This document shows, in pieces, positions 12,313 through 23,633 of a stretch of DNA of 64,000 nt (its first letter is position 1; every line of letters starts with the position of its first letter). The stretch covers positions 18,832,748 through 18,896,747 of the forward strand of contig NC_135568.1 of assembly GCF_964340395.1 (NCBI RefSeq), in the 5' to 3' direction. Below the pieces are notes generated by a model. That model searched no databases, was not told where the DNA came from, and worked only from the letters and a program-made list of their open reading frames with translations. The translations under genes were made by a program, and so were the position numbers. This DNA comes from Glandiceps talaboti. Its lineage: Eukaryota > Hemichordata > Enteropneusta > Spengelidae.

Positions 12313-12908
12313 AGCAATGCCTATAGCACTGCTGAACCTTAAATTAATTTTTGTAAAGAAAGAACGTAAACAATAAACAAAAACAACTATTGGTAAATTA
12401 ATATGGCCAATTTCAACCCACTGTGGATATTGAATACCATCCAAATAACAATGACCATAGTGACGTAAGCCAAATAACGCCGAGGTAGGTGTACTGCTTT
12501 CAACTGAGCTTCATACAGGGCTAATTTTCAATCAGTGTCAGGTCAGTGTCTTGAGTCAGACACTTCCCAATTTGTGTCAAACCAACATTCCTTAATATAC
12601 AACTATTTCAAAAATAAAGTGACCAATTTCTTTCCTGTATATTGATAATACTGTAGTCCAACATTTGGAGATAAAAATCCGAAACACTCTGTAAAATAGT
12701 AGTTTCATATGTACCCTATGAGCTGACGTGTTAGCATAAACACATCAGTGCATTTGCTTCAATGCTAATGAAAGTGAGCTAAGAAAATATCACACAAATT
12801 TGAATTAGGCATAGCAACAATACAAATGTTGTAAAAATAACTGAGTACAGAGAGAAAGACATGCAGACACACATGCAGCCCGACTGGCTGGCAGACACAT
12901 ACATATAC

Positions 12909-13090
12909 CTGAAGTCATGCTTCTTTGTCTCATCTTTAATTTCCTCTGACAACTTCCGAGTCCCTTCTTATCCAGCTGTGATTTTGGTCTTACAATCTCA
13001 TCTTGGAATTCTTGAAGTAAAGCATCCTTTGGATCCTCGTTAATCTTTGGTTTATTCTTCATGTTTTTGGTACTATAATCGGCATTATAT
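12909..13090 (-). CDS. KIF3B-like: Kinesin-like exon: neck linker and start of neck
   Basis: On the minus strand the exon reads, in the phase left by the 221-nt exon, RY then a divergent stretch, then [25 protein letters not shown] and SQLDKKG. This is the conserved kinesin-2 neck-linker/neck sequence and is closer to KIF3B/C than KIF3A. The acceptor is TATAG and the donor AG|GTATATG. Where kinesin-2 has RYANRAKNI this copy has about two extra residues and a different sequence. After KKG the model frame gives [16 protein letters not shown] +1-type shift would give a more coil-like [17 protein letters not shown], so a one-base indel near 12,965 is possible. No downstream exon is recognised. 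Confidence 0.8.
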
Positions 13091-13379
13091 CTATAGAAAC
13101 AGACAAGAAATGATAGCTAGTTGAATTGATATCTTTGCATTCAAGATAAATCTAATGATGGGTATTAAGGACTCTAACACTTCACAGGATAGGAAAGCTA
13201 GCTAAGAGATAGGATCGCTTAGTGTATCATGGCATTGGCAAGTTAATTGTGTGAGTGTGTTACCCAATCAAAGTTATCAAACCTACATCCCTTTAATTCC
13301 ACTTGAAGTACTGTAACCAGTTAACGTCTACTGGTACATTTTATGCAATTATACTGAAGTGTTGTCTAGTACCTATACA

Positions 13380-13505
13380 GTATTGTTACGATTTATACCT
13401 CCACTCACATAGTCTAGTTCCTAAAGTGTATCATTACCATTTATACCTCCACTCACTAGTCTAGTTCCTAAAGTGTATCATTACCATTTACACCTCCACT
13501 CACAG
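13380..13505. repeat. Short tandem duplication (about 55 bp)
   Basis: The words CTCCACTCAC, TAGTCTAGTTCCTAAAGTG and TATCATTACCATTTA recur two to three times head to tail. Intronic in the kinesin-like gene. Confidence 0.7.
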
Positions 13506-13939
13506 TATAGTCAAAGTCGCTACTCTAGAAGTACTGAGATTCATGAGATGCAATTTAAAATTCATCCACAACCACCCACAGTGTCATTAACATCACGTCG
13601 TTGTTAATCAATCACCAAATTCAAACCAATATACCACAGTCCCTCATAAAGATAGTGTTTATTGGGGCAGCTATGTAATATCTAACTATGGTATATTTGT
13701 CAGCTCAGCAGGCTACTTAGGGGGCCATATGTCATTTAAAAACTGACACACGGCAAACATAATTCCTTCATTTAGAGGGGGAGGGGTAAGGGTTCATTTT
13801 ATTTTGTGTGCATCAAAATCACTATAAGTATTTACACTTCAAAAATGGAATCAAAAGAGGCAATGCTATTTTTCTTGTCTTGAAAAAATGACAGTCAGAA
13901 CTTTGTCAGCATTGTATAGAGATGCATAGAAAATATCCA

Positions 13940-14364
13940 CATGGCCAAGTATTCCACCTAGCCAGGGAGTGATGTACAATAAATGAATGACAAAAACAAC
14001 CATTTGATGGCTGCGAAAACATGGTTTTATTATTCACCAACACCTATAAAGCAGAAGTTCTTGAATTCAAAAGACTTTTTCTCTGTTTGTTGGGTCACAT
14101 CACAACTATAATTGATGGTATATACGTGACGAATGCACATGTCAACCAATTTCTTGTGACTGGGAAGATAAGGTTACAGCCCAAGCAAGGCCCTACACTT
14201 AATGTAGACATCACCTCATTTACCTGTACCTGCAACTCTCAGTTTTTGAAACCACCGACATAGCTTTACGTTTTAGGATTACCTAATGCCAAATTCTAGA
14301 TGGGTTAGCTGTTTAGACATGAAGAAATTCATCATACACAAATATATTACAATACTGCACTCCA
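13940..14364 (+). repeat. Dispersed repeat family A, left part (split by transposon)
   Basis: Sequence from about 13,980 (AATGACAAAAACAACCA, then a TTTTATTATTCACCAACACCTA-type segment) is similar to 46,125-46,500. In this copy the element is interrupted at 14,364 by the hAT-like transposon and resumes at 16,050. The open frame at 14,021-14,263 has no recognised similarity. Confidence 0.65.
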
Positions 14365-16049
14365 CAGTGTTCGCGGTTACGCAAAAAAGTGCGTATTATA
14401 CGTAGTTGAAATTTTTCGTACGCATTTTTTTGATGGCAATGCGTTTGATTGTACGTAAAATACTGGCGTCTATTAGTATTATTATGGCAATTTTGATAAC
14501 GAAATGGCGTTTACATGTAATAGTCCCTCCAACCAACCAACGCACAGATACAGCTTGAAATCGCAACATGTTGGCAAATTTTCTGACGCGATTTTTGCTT
14601 TGTGAGATTGCGACCCAATAACAACTAGCTATTCCGTCACCGTGGTGTTTCATGAAATTGTAAATTGTAACAGTTTGAGCAAATTATTTCGCGCGATTTG
14701 TACATGTGTCTGTCTATCACTGACACGACAGCGTGTGTGATGAAAAGCAGCGTAGCTACCTGTAACTGTTGCCACCATAGGTCATAGATCATGTCAAAGC
14801 AATCCTCGTTGCTGTCTTTCAGCTTTAGTACTTCTAGCAAAAAAACATCGGAAGCATCGCAAGATGAATCTAGTTCAAGTTCATGTATTCCAACGAGAAG
14901 ATGTCAACTTGGCTACTATCGAACCGATGGTCCAATCAACTATCGCATCCCTACAGCTTTTATTAGAACCGGACAGTTTAGGCGAACATGAGACCATGCT
15001 TACGAGGGAAATTGATAACAATGTGTATTGTGGTCATTCTCTGACTTACACAGCTGCAAATCATATCCAAGGTTATGCAAATGTAAGGCGTGGCTTCATA
15101 ACGCATCTAATCGAACGACTGCAAGCACGATTTCCCAGTGAATATACCGATTTACTAACGTGCCTCGATAAAGTTCTAAATGCTAGCAAATTTCCAGATC
15201 GCGATGTTGAGATCCGTGATTACGGTACAGTGTCTCTGGCAACACTGATAGCCCACTTTGGTGCTAATCGCGTTGAAGATGGCGTGCCAATGGTAGCCCC
15301 AATACATGGGCCCGATTTGCAAGCCGAGTTTACTCAAATGAAACTGACTTTGCGTGCCCACGGACGACCCAATTTCAGTGAATCTTGTCGTATTCTGATT
15401 ACCGACTATGCAGAGCTATTTCCAATGTTCCGTTTGTTAGCCTGCATAGCTCTAGTGATTCCGGTTTCTTCCGTGCCCTGTGAAAGGGGATTCAGTTGCC
15501 AAAACCGCGTACTCACGACACGACGTAATCGACTTGGCGACGACCATGCTGACGATCTGATGCTACTTACAATGGAAGGACCACCGATTGTAGAGTTTCG
15601 TTTTGATCGAGCAAGGGAAATTTTCACTTCTTGTGCAAAGAGAAATCCAGTTAAATTCTAGAGACACAGTAACACTTTTTATGATTATGAAGTTTTACAA
15701 CTGTTAGGTTACAATGTTAGTTACCATGCCAAGCTGCATGCTGTCAGTGTGATCAAGTTGTGATCATCTGTCAAGTTGTGATCAGTTTCGTATAATTTAT
15801 ATTTTTCATTAATTTAAAATGTATTTCTCTGTATCAGTATGAATACCTGTACATCAAAAATTCATGTTATTAAAAATGTCCTCTTCATCGTAAACATTTA
15901 CTATGAGTGTCAACAAAATTAATTACGACATTTTTGCCCATGGTTGAATGCGGAAGTAGCCTGTACGCATTCATATGACGATGATACGCTATTATGCTTA
16001 GCCTTTGCGTACGTGAAACGCATTGTCAGAATGTCGACCGCGAACACTG
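14365..16049 (+). mobile_element. hAT-like DNA transposon with TIRs
   Basis: The left end CAGTGTTCGCGGT (14,365) and the right end ACCGCGAACACTG (ending at 16,049) are perfect 13-bp inverted repeats. The flanks carry ACTCCA at 14,359-14,364 and 16,050-16,055, a 6-bp target duplication. CAGTG-type ends and the encoded C-terminal transposase domain indicate the hAT superfamily, although the classical duplication is 8 bp. Subterminal TACGCA/GTACGT words recur at both ends. The element is 1,685 bp, short for an autonomous hAT. Confidence 0.88.
14791..15661 (+). pseudogene. hAT transposase, internally deleted (ZNF862-like C-terminus)
   Basis: A start at 14,791 gives MSKQSSLLSFSF followed by a Ser-rich stretch, a common N-terminus of ZNF862/KIAA0543-like hAT transposases. 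The frame then shifts. The main frame, 14,864-15,661 (265 codons from its first ATG), carries the hAT dimerisation region near its end: PVSSVPCERGFS (about residues 205-216), then NRVLTTRRNRLGDDHADDL and LLTMEG. The zinc-finger domain and most of the RNase-H-like catalytic core are absent. Complete transposases of this kind exceed 600 residues, so this is an internal-deletion derivative. The 265-codon frame is intact, implying recent activity or some constraint. Confidence 0.8.
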
Positions 16050-16780
16050 ACTCCAGTACTATGTAGGTAATGACATGTGATCTTGTCACCGAAAGTCAAC
16101 AAAGTGGGTAGTGATAAGCTGATCATTCGATCGTATACGTAGTGGCAACTTTTAAAGGACCTTCACGATAATTGATTTGAATTGACTATATGGAGAGGAT
16201 GTTGCCAAAATCCACCTACGCGAAGGTTCTAAGTTTCGCCATGTTGGGGTATAACGTGAAACTAATATTAAATGTAAATCTAGAAATTACCGATGAGATG
16301 TCACATGTTTGACATGACCTCTAAACTTGGACTAGATTGTCGTAGATAGCAGGTATTGCGAATGTTTATTTCAGCATTCACAACAAGTTGATCATTCGAC
16401 TGATGTTGACTCAATCCTATTCTATTAACGTGAAAATCAAAAAGTTTGATCGCCTGAAATAATTATTCAGCAATAGTTTAGTAATTCCAAACAGATTTGT
16501 GGAAGTTTTTGAGTGATAGTTGAAACATGCATGACTGTGAAAGCCGTGGCCATCGTCAACGTGTTTACCACTGTGATAGTGCAACAGTCAAAATCAATGT
16601 GTATAAATTACGGATATGTCTGAATAAAAACGAATCGACAGAAACAACTTGAAGGCTAAAGAGCATGAGAACTGGTAAATACAATTACCAGTTGAAGCTA
16701 TGTTTTGCAGAGACAGCAAATGTTTTATAATTTGAATTGCAATTAGAGTTTGTTGTGTTTATCGATATCATGGTATATGA
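16050..16780 (+). repeat. Dispersed repeat family A, right part
   Basis: Continues the element split by the hAT-like insertion. Shared words with 46,500-46,990, 60,200-60,590 and 61,380-61,640 include ACGTGAAACTAATA, CCAGAAATTACC-type, GATGAGATGTCA-type, AATCAATGTGTATAAATTAC and TTTTGCAGAGACAG. Its end at about 16,738-16,776 carries a single-copy version of the 36-bp unit amplified at the right edge of the window. Confidence 0.75.
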
Positions 16781-16860
16781 CATAAACATACATGTACTAT
16801 GATATATATGTAGAACAGGTCATTCATTTTCCCATTTCGCATTAGGACATTTCGTTTTTA

Positions 16861-16872
16861 GGGGGGGGGGGG
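16861..16872. repeat. Poly-G run
   Basis: Homopolymer G tract; other poly-G or poly-C tracts in the window behave similarly. Confidence 0.9.
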
Positions 16873-17029
16873 TTTAAACTAAAACAAAGAAATTACGTTT
16901 CTTTACCAGATGTAAACTGAATGTCTTCCGTAAGGGCAAAGTTTTGAAATTGTTGTTCCTACAGACAATTGTTGGAATACAACAGAACATATGTAATAAG
17001 TTATTTTTTCTCATTGATTGCTATTTGCC

Positions 17030-18060
17030 CATTGCAGTTAGTGATCTCCTGGCCAACCACAACATGTACTGTGACATTTGTTGAGAATGTAAAAAAAAAT
17101 AATAAGCGCATCGTCGTACCACTTTAGACAACATTTCCTGGTGAGAAACTATTTTTTTCCTTTTTAGTGGCCTACAAAAATATGCCAATAATTTATTAAA
17201 ACTAAAAGCTACATCAATAATATTTTCAGGACAAGTGTGCTTTGGTATTGCAAATGCATGTATCAAATTATATTGGATTTGAAGTGTGCATTCTTGAGAT
17301 AGAGCCTAATTACTGAAAACCATTAATTATGTAATTTCTCGTTAATATTCTTGGGATGTTTACCAAAACCTAATCAGTTCTTGTCACTACCCTACAAAAC
17401 ACATGCAATAAATGTCGTTTGAATTGAGCCAGTCGTGTTTTACAAAATGGTGATAAAATCGCACCACTTTAGACATTGCCTGACGAGAAACTATTTTTTT
17501 TCTTTTTTGTGACCAATCGAAAATAAGCCAGTAACTTATTAAAACTAAAAGCTACATTAATAATATTTTCAGTGCATTCTTGAGATATAGCCTAATTGCT
17601 GAAAATCATTAATTACGTAAAGTGCTCATTAATATTCTTGGGATGTTTACCAAAACCTAATCAAGTCTTGCCATTACCCTACAGAATACGTCTTCACTAT
17701 TTCGTTTGAATTGAGCAAGCTGTTACGGAGAAAACAATGACACAGATCCTTTAATGTCCATGACGATCGTGTGTACAATGTACCGAAAATATGCCACTAT
17801 CTTATTAAAACTAAAAGTTACATTAGTAATATTTTCAGGACAGGTGCGCTTTGGTATCGCAAATGTGTGTACCAAGTTATAATGAATTTGATGCGTGCCA
17901 TTACCCTATGGAATACGTCTTGAAAATTTTGTTTGATTTGAGCAAGCCGTTATGGAGAAAGCGATGACACAGACAGACACACACACATACATACAGACAC
18001 ACAGACATCCACCCATAAATATATCTCTTTCTTACGGAAGAAAAAATGACACAGCCTCTT
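17030..18060. repeat. Degenerate tandem repeat (about 370 bp, about 3 copies)
   Basis: The words CACTTTAGACA, GAGAAACTATTTTTTTC, TTATTAAAACTAAAAG, CATTAATAATATTTTCAG and TTCTTGGGATGTTTACCAAA recur near 17,110-17,380, 17,460-17,690 and 17,790-17,950. The block ends in CAGACAGACACACACA plus AGACATCCACCCATAAATA, a microsatellite-like tail seen with other dispersed repeats. It abuts the tandem exon array. Confidence 0.75.
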
Positions 18061-18254
18061 ATACACTGTTTACATCACTACAGCAGCTGGGGTTCACTGA
18101 TTGGATAAAGAAGCTTTTGTGATGATTAAGAGACTTTGGCCTTACATGATTTAGTTAAAGACCACATTAGCTTCCAGACTAGCTTGAAGTGTACCTCTCT
18201 CTCCTCATGCCAGGTGAGAAGCCAACTGAGTAATCTTAGAAAACTATCACATAC

Positions 18255-18475
18255 CTCAATGTTGTCAGAGATTCATCATAGTTGTAGCTAGCAGGACCAA
18301 TATTAGCTACCATCACTTTCTTGGCATTACCACCTAAAGAATCTTGCAAAAGTCTGGTCAATTTGGAATCACGATATGGAATGTGTGTACTCTTGCCATC
18401 AACTGGAGCAGAGGTAACATTATCCAATGCTGCCAAAGACAAATTAATTTGCGTTGCTTCTTTCGAACATTCTCC
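18255..18475 (-). CDS. KIF3B-like: Kinesin-like 221-nt exon, copy 1 (alpha4-alpha6 region)
   Basis: Acceptor CAG at 18,476-18,478, donor AG|GTATGT at 18,254. Enters in phase 0 and leaves in phase 2, with 73 complete codons: [72 protein letters not shown]. This is the conserved kinesin region from the loop before helix alpha4 (microtubule contact, relay to neck linker) to alpha6, with [19 protein letters not shown] intact. Deviations from kinesin-2: GERxKEAT is GECSKEAT, and SALVDGK is SAPVDGK, a proline inside helix alpha4. Confidence 0.9.
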
Positions 18476-18897
18476 CTGAAAATTAAGATACAATAACCAA
18501 TGAAAGAATGGGTACACACAACATATCACTGCTTGTGTCATTTGGGATATAAGATGTGAATCAATTATTTTATTTCAATGTATCAATGGTGTAAGGGAAG
18601 CTTGGACTAAAAAACTAAGACTTTAAAAGTTTCCCCTTGTCATACTGAGCAGGAAAAATAACTAATAATAGCCACTCCACCAGTAGAGCTCAACAACAGC
18701 TTTTACACTGGGCTTGAAGCATCAGATTATCTGTGTGTGAACACTGCACTTACCCCCCCCCCCCCACCACCCATTCCTTCAATAAAATGTACATTATAAA
18801 ATGTTGACTGGACAAAGGTCATCCCAATATCTTAGATGTTACCAATATTAACAATAAAACAAGATGATGTACAAAATAATAGCAAATGTACACCCAC

Positions 18898-18982
18898 CTC
18901 TTGTTTAAATGGTAGTAATTGTAAATTGTTATCAGTATCTGCATTAAATAACTCAACAGCCATATCACCATGCCAGTACCCT
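18898..18982 (-). CDS. Putative 85-nt exon of unknown homology, copy 1
   Basis: Flanked by TTTTTTACAG and GAG|GTGGGT. Its phase (in 2, out 0) exactly joins a preceding 221-nt exon to the next one, giving RGYWHGDMAVELFNADTDNN followed by LQLLPFKQE. Two of three frames are open. It lies where the kinesin switch II exon belongs, but no DLAGSE or clear homology is visible. It could be a novel exon, an extremely diverged switch II exon, or a chance open stretch with good splice sites. Identical copies at 20,689 and 22,490 reflect the array duplication. Confidence 0.45.
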
Positions 18983-19359
18983 CTGTAAAAAAACACATAT
19001 CCATTTATTAGACATCACTATACATGTGACAGCGGCCTCCAAGTCAATTCTATATAATATGTTTTTCTTTACCATAACAGACCTACCTGGTATACTGAAT
19101 GGTCAATATTTAGTTAAAGATATACAGAAATGGAAAAAGTTCTGAAACAAGCAAACTTTCAAAATATATATCGGCTAATTGCTATACGATGTATAAACTG
19201 TCCTCCCTGGAATTAAAGTATTACATTTTTTTATATATCAATACCAATATATTCACTGATAATTGTTAAAATAATTACAATATTATATAAAACCAAAAAT
19301 TTATATAACGGCTGAAATCCATAGTGGCAGTGATCAGAGCCATTTAAAATACAAAAAAT

Positions 19360-19690
19360 ACCGCCAATGGTGTTGTAGCACAACTGTCAATTTTTAAAAA
19401 AAATGTTTATCCATATGCGAGTCAATGCTAACAATAGGTGTTCATTTGCTGAATGTCTATCCAGTTGCCTATCCAACCATGTTGCTATCTTTGCAATATA
19501 CGTGATCATTTGGCTCTTGCTATGGGTGTGGTCATGTTGCTAGATATATTTGCATACATTTTTGAATGTTTTTGTTCACTTGTGTATGCATTCCTGATAT
19601 TATCATTGCAATATAAGTCATCATTTGGCTTTTGCTATATATGGGCGTGGTCTTGTTGCTAGGCATATTTGCATACATTTTTTGAATGTG
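19360..19690 (+). repeat. 'TTGCTATGGGTGTGG' family copy inside array unit 1
   Basis: Begins with the family's boundary phrase CCAATGGTGTTGTAGCACAACTG and includes two internal 135-bp-type repeats. Copies within the array recur near 21,150-21,480 and 22,952-23,283. It lies in the intron between 221-nt exons. Confidence 0.7.
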
Positions 19691-20043
19691 TATCAATTTG
19701 TATATCTTGATAAGAAGTTGATTTTAGCCATAATTGGTACTGTACAAGGTTGGAACTGTCATCACATTGGGGATGTTGATTTTATGGTGCGGACCCCAAA
19801 ATTAATTTGATTGAATCATTGGACTGTATTTTCATGTACAGTGACACAAATATGTTTACCAACAGGTGGGTGATCCAATACTGTTCAGGGTGTATGAAGA
19901 ACCTATTATGCTGATTGAGAGACTTTGGCCAGACATGATTTAGTTAAAGACCACATTAGCTTCCAGACTAACTTGAAGTGTACCTCTCTTTCCTCATGCC
20001 AGGTGAGAAGCCAACTGATTAATCTTAGAAAACTATCACATAC

Positions 20044-20264
20044 CTCAATGTTGTCAGAGATTCATCATAGTTGTAGCTAGCAGGACCAATATTAGCTACC
20101 ATCACTTTCTTGGCATTACCACCTAAAGAATCTTGCAAAAGTCTGGTCAATTTGGAATCACGATATGGAATGTGTGTACTCTTGCCATCAACTGGAGCAG
20201 AGGTAACATTATCCAACGCTGCCAAAGACAAATTAATTTGCGTTGCTTCTTTCGAACATTCTCC
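20044..20264 (-). CDS. KIF3B-like: Kinesin-like 221-nt exon, copy 2
   Basis: Encodes the same residues as copy 1, with the same acceptor, donor and phases. Only silent or intronic differences were noticed (for example CCAACGC versus CCAATGC on the + strand). Joined in frame through the 85-nt exons, it would duplicate the microtubule-binding segment. If used singly, any of the four copies is frame-compatible with the terminal neck exon. Confidence 0.85.
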
Positions 20265-20688
20265 CTGAAAATTAAGATACAATAACCAATGAAAGAATGG
20301 GTACACACAACATATCACTGCTTGTGTCATTTGGGATATAAGATGTGAATCAATTATTTTATTTCAATGTATCAATGGTGTAAGGGAAGCTTGGACTAAA
20401 ATACTAAGACTTTAAAAGTTTCCCCTTGTCATACTGAGCAGGAAAAATAACTAATAATAGCCACTCCACCAGTAGAGCTCAACAACAGCTTTTACACCGG
20501 GCTTGAAGCATCAGATTAGCTGTGTGTGAACACTGCACTTACCCCCCCCCCCCCCCACCAACCATTCCTTCAATAAAATGTACATTATAAAATGTTGACT
20601 GGACAAAGGTCATCCCAATATCTTAGATGTTATCAATATTAACAATAAAGCAAGATGATGTACAAAATAATAGCAAATGTACACCCAC

Positions 20689-20773
20689 CTCTTGTTTAAA
20701 TGGTAGTAATTGTAAATTGTTATCAGTATCTGCATTAAATAACTCAACAGCCATATCACCATGCCAGTACCCT
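20689..20773 (-). CDS. Putative 85-nt exon, copy 2
   Basis: Same open frame, splice signals and phases as the copy at 18,898-18,982. The two are within duplicated DNA, so their agreement is not independent evidence of coding. Confidence 0.42.
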
Positions 20774-21832
20774 CTGTAAAAAAACACATATCCATTTATT
20801 AGACATCACTATACATGTGACAGCGGCCTCCAAGTCAATTCTATATAATATGTTTTTCTTTACCATAACAGACCTACCTGGTATACTGAATGGTCAATAT
20901 TTAGTTAAAGATATACAGAAATGGAAAAAGTTCTGAAACAAGCAAACTTTCAAAATATATATCGGCTAATTGCTATACAATGTATAAACTGTCCTCCCTG
21001 GAATTAAAGTATTACATTTTTTTATATATCAATACCAATATATTCACTGATAATTGTTAAAATAATTACAATATTATATAAAACCAAAAATTTATATAAC
21101 GGCTGAAATCCATAGTGGCAGTGATCAGAGCCATTTAAAATACAAAAAATACCGCCAATGGTGTTGTAGCACAACTGTCAATTTAAAAAAAATGTTTATC
21201 CATATGAGAGTCAATGCTAACAATAGGTGTTCATTTGCTGAATGTCTATCCAGTTGCCTATCCAACCATGTTGCTATCTTTGCAATATACGTGATCATTT
21301 GGCTCTTGCTATGGGTGTGGTCATGTTGCTAGATATATTTGCATACATTTTTGAATGTTTTTGTTCACTTGTGTATGCATTCCTGATATTATCATTGCAA
21401 TATAAGTCATCATTTGGCTTTTGCTATATATGGGCGTGGTCTTGTTGCTAGGCATATTTGCATACATTTTTTGAATGTGTATCAATTTGTATATCTTGAT
21501 AAGAAGTTGATTTTAGCCATAATTGGTACTGTACAAGGTTGGAACTGTCATCACATTGGGGATGTTGATTTTATGGTGCGGACCCCAAAATTAATTTGAT
21601 TGAATCATTGGACTGTATTTTCATGTACAGTGACACAAATATGTTTACCAACAGGTGGGTGATCCAATACTGTTCAGGGTGTATGAAGAACCTATTATGC
21701 TGATTGAGAGACTTTGGCCAGACATGATTTAGTTAAAGACCACATTAGCTTCCAGACTAACTTGAAGTGTACCTCTCTCTCCTCATGCCAGGTGAGAAGC
21801 CAACTGATTAATCTTAGAAAACTATCACATAC

Positions 21833-22053
21833 CTCAATGTTGTCAGAGATTCATCATAGTTGGAGCTAGCAGGACCAATATTAGCTACCATCACTTTCTT
21901 GGCATTACCACCTAAAGAATCTTGCAAAAGTCTGGTCAATTTGGAATCACGATATGGAATGTGTGTACTCTTGCCATCAACTGGAGCAGAGGTAACATTA
22001 TCCAATGCTGCCAAAGACAAATTAATTTGCGTTGCTTCTTTCGAACATTCTCC
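21833..22053 (-). CDS. KIF3B-like: Kinesin-like 221-nt exon, copy 3
   Basis: As copies 1 and 2 but with PASSNYDE in place of PASYNYDE, from a T-to-G change on the + strand near 21,862. The tyrosine is conserved in kinesin-2, so this copy has begun to diverge at the protein level. Confidence 0.85.
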
Positions 22054-22489
22054 CTGAAAATTAAGATACAATAACCAATGAAAGAATGGGTACACACAAC
22101 ATATCACTGCTTGTGTCATTTGGGATATAAGATGTGAATCAATTATTTTATTTCAATGTATCAATGGTGTAAGGGAAGCTTGGACTAAAAAACTAAGACT
22201 TTAAAAGTTTCCCCTTGTCACACTGAGCAGGAAAAATAACTAATAATAGCCACTCCACCAGTAGAGCTCAACAACAGCTTTTACACTGGGCTTGAAGCAT
22301 CAGATTAGCTGTGTGTGAACACTGCACTTACCCCCCCCCCCCCCCCCCCCCACCACCACCAACCATTCCTTCAATAAAATGTACATTATAAAATGTTGAC
22401 TGGACAAAGGTCATCCCAATATCTTAGATGTTACCAATATTAACAATAAAGCAAGATGATGTACAAAATAATAGCAAATGTACACCCAC

Positions 22490-22574
22490 CTCTTGTTTAA
22501 ATGGTAGTAATTGTAAATTGTTATCAGTATCTGCATTAAATAACTCAACAGCCATATCACCATGCCAGTACCCT
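22490..22574 (-). CDS. Putative 85-nt exon, copy 3
   Basis: Same as the two other copies. It would connect 221-nt copy 4 (23,634-23,854) to copy 3 in frame. Confidence 0.42.
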
Positions 22575-23633
22575 CTGTAAAAAAACACATATCCATTTAT
22601 TAGACATCACTATACATGTGACAGCGGCCTCCAAGTCAATTCTATATAATATGTTTTTCTTTACCATAACAGACCTACCTGGTATACTGAATGGTCAACA
22701 TTTAGTTAAAGATATACAGAAATGGAAAAAGTTCTGAAACAAGCAAACTTTCAAAATATATATCGGCTAATTGCTATGCGATGTATAAACTGTCCTCCCT
22801 GGAATTAAAGTATTACATTTTTTTATATATCAATACCAATATATTCACTGATAATTGTTAAAATAATTACAATATTATATAAAACCAAAAATTTATATAA
22901 CGGCTGAAATCCATAGTGGCAGTGATCAGAGCCATTTAAAATACAAAAAATACCGCCAATGGTGTTGTAGCACAACTGTCAATTTAAAAAAAAAATGTTT
23001 ATCCATATGAGAGTCAATGCTAACAATAGGTGTTCATTTGCTGAATGTCTATCCAGTTGCCTATCCAACCATGTTGCTATCTTTGCAATATACGTGATCA
23101 TTTGGCTCTTGCTATGGGTGTGGTCATGTTGCTAGATATATTTGCATACATTTTTGAATGTTTTTGTTCACTTGTGTATGCATTCCTGATATTATCATTG
23201 CAATATAAGTCATCATTTGGCTTTTGCTATATATGGGCGTGGTATTGTTGCTAGGCATATTTGCATACATTTTTTGAATGTGTATCAATTTGTATATCTT
23301 GATAAGAAGTTGATTTTAGCCATAATTGGTACTGTAAAAGGTTGGAACTGTCATCACATTGGGGATGTTGATTTTATGGTGTGGACCCAAAAATTAATTT
23401 GATTGAATCATTGGACTGTATTTTCATGTACAGTGACACAAATATGTTTACCAACAGGTGGGTGATCCAATACTGTTCAGGGTGTATGAAGAACCTATTA
23501 TGCTGATTAAGAGACTTTGGCCTTACATGATTTAGTTAAAGACCACATTAGCTTCCAGACTAACTTGAAGTGTACCTCTCTCCTCATGCCAGGTGAGAAG
23601 CCAACTGAGTAATCTTAGAAAACTATCACATAC

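Noticed and set aside
14396-14840. Minus-strand frames within the hAT-like element
   Set aside because: Antisense to the transposon 5' region; no similarity recognised.
18236-18541. 101-codon frame beginning MTQAVICCV as a free-standing protein
   Set aside because: The N-terminal and C-terminal residues are intron sequence read through the acceptor and donor; only the 221-nt exon is kinesin-like.
19453-19810. Small hydrophobic plus-strand frames repeated in each array unit
   Set aside because: They translate a dispersed repeat that also occurs outside the array; frames are not conserved between family members.
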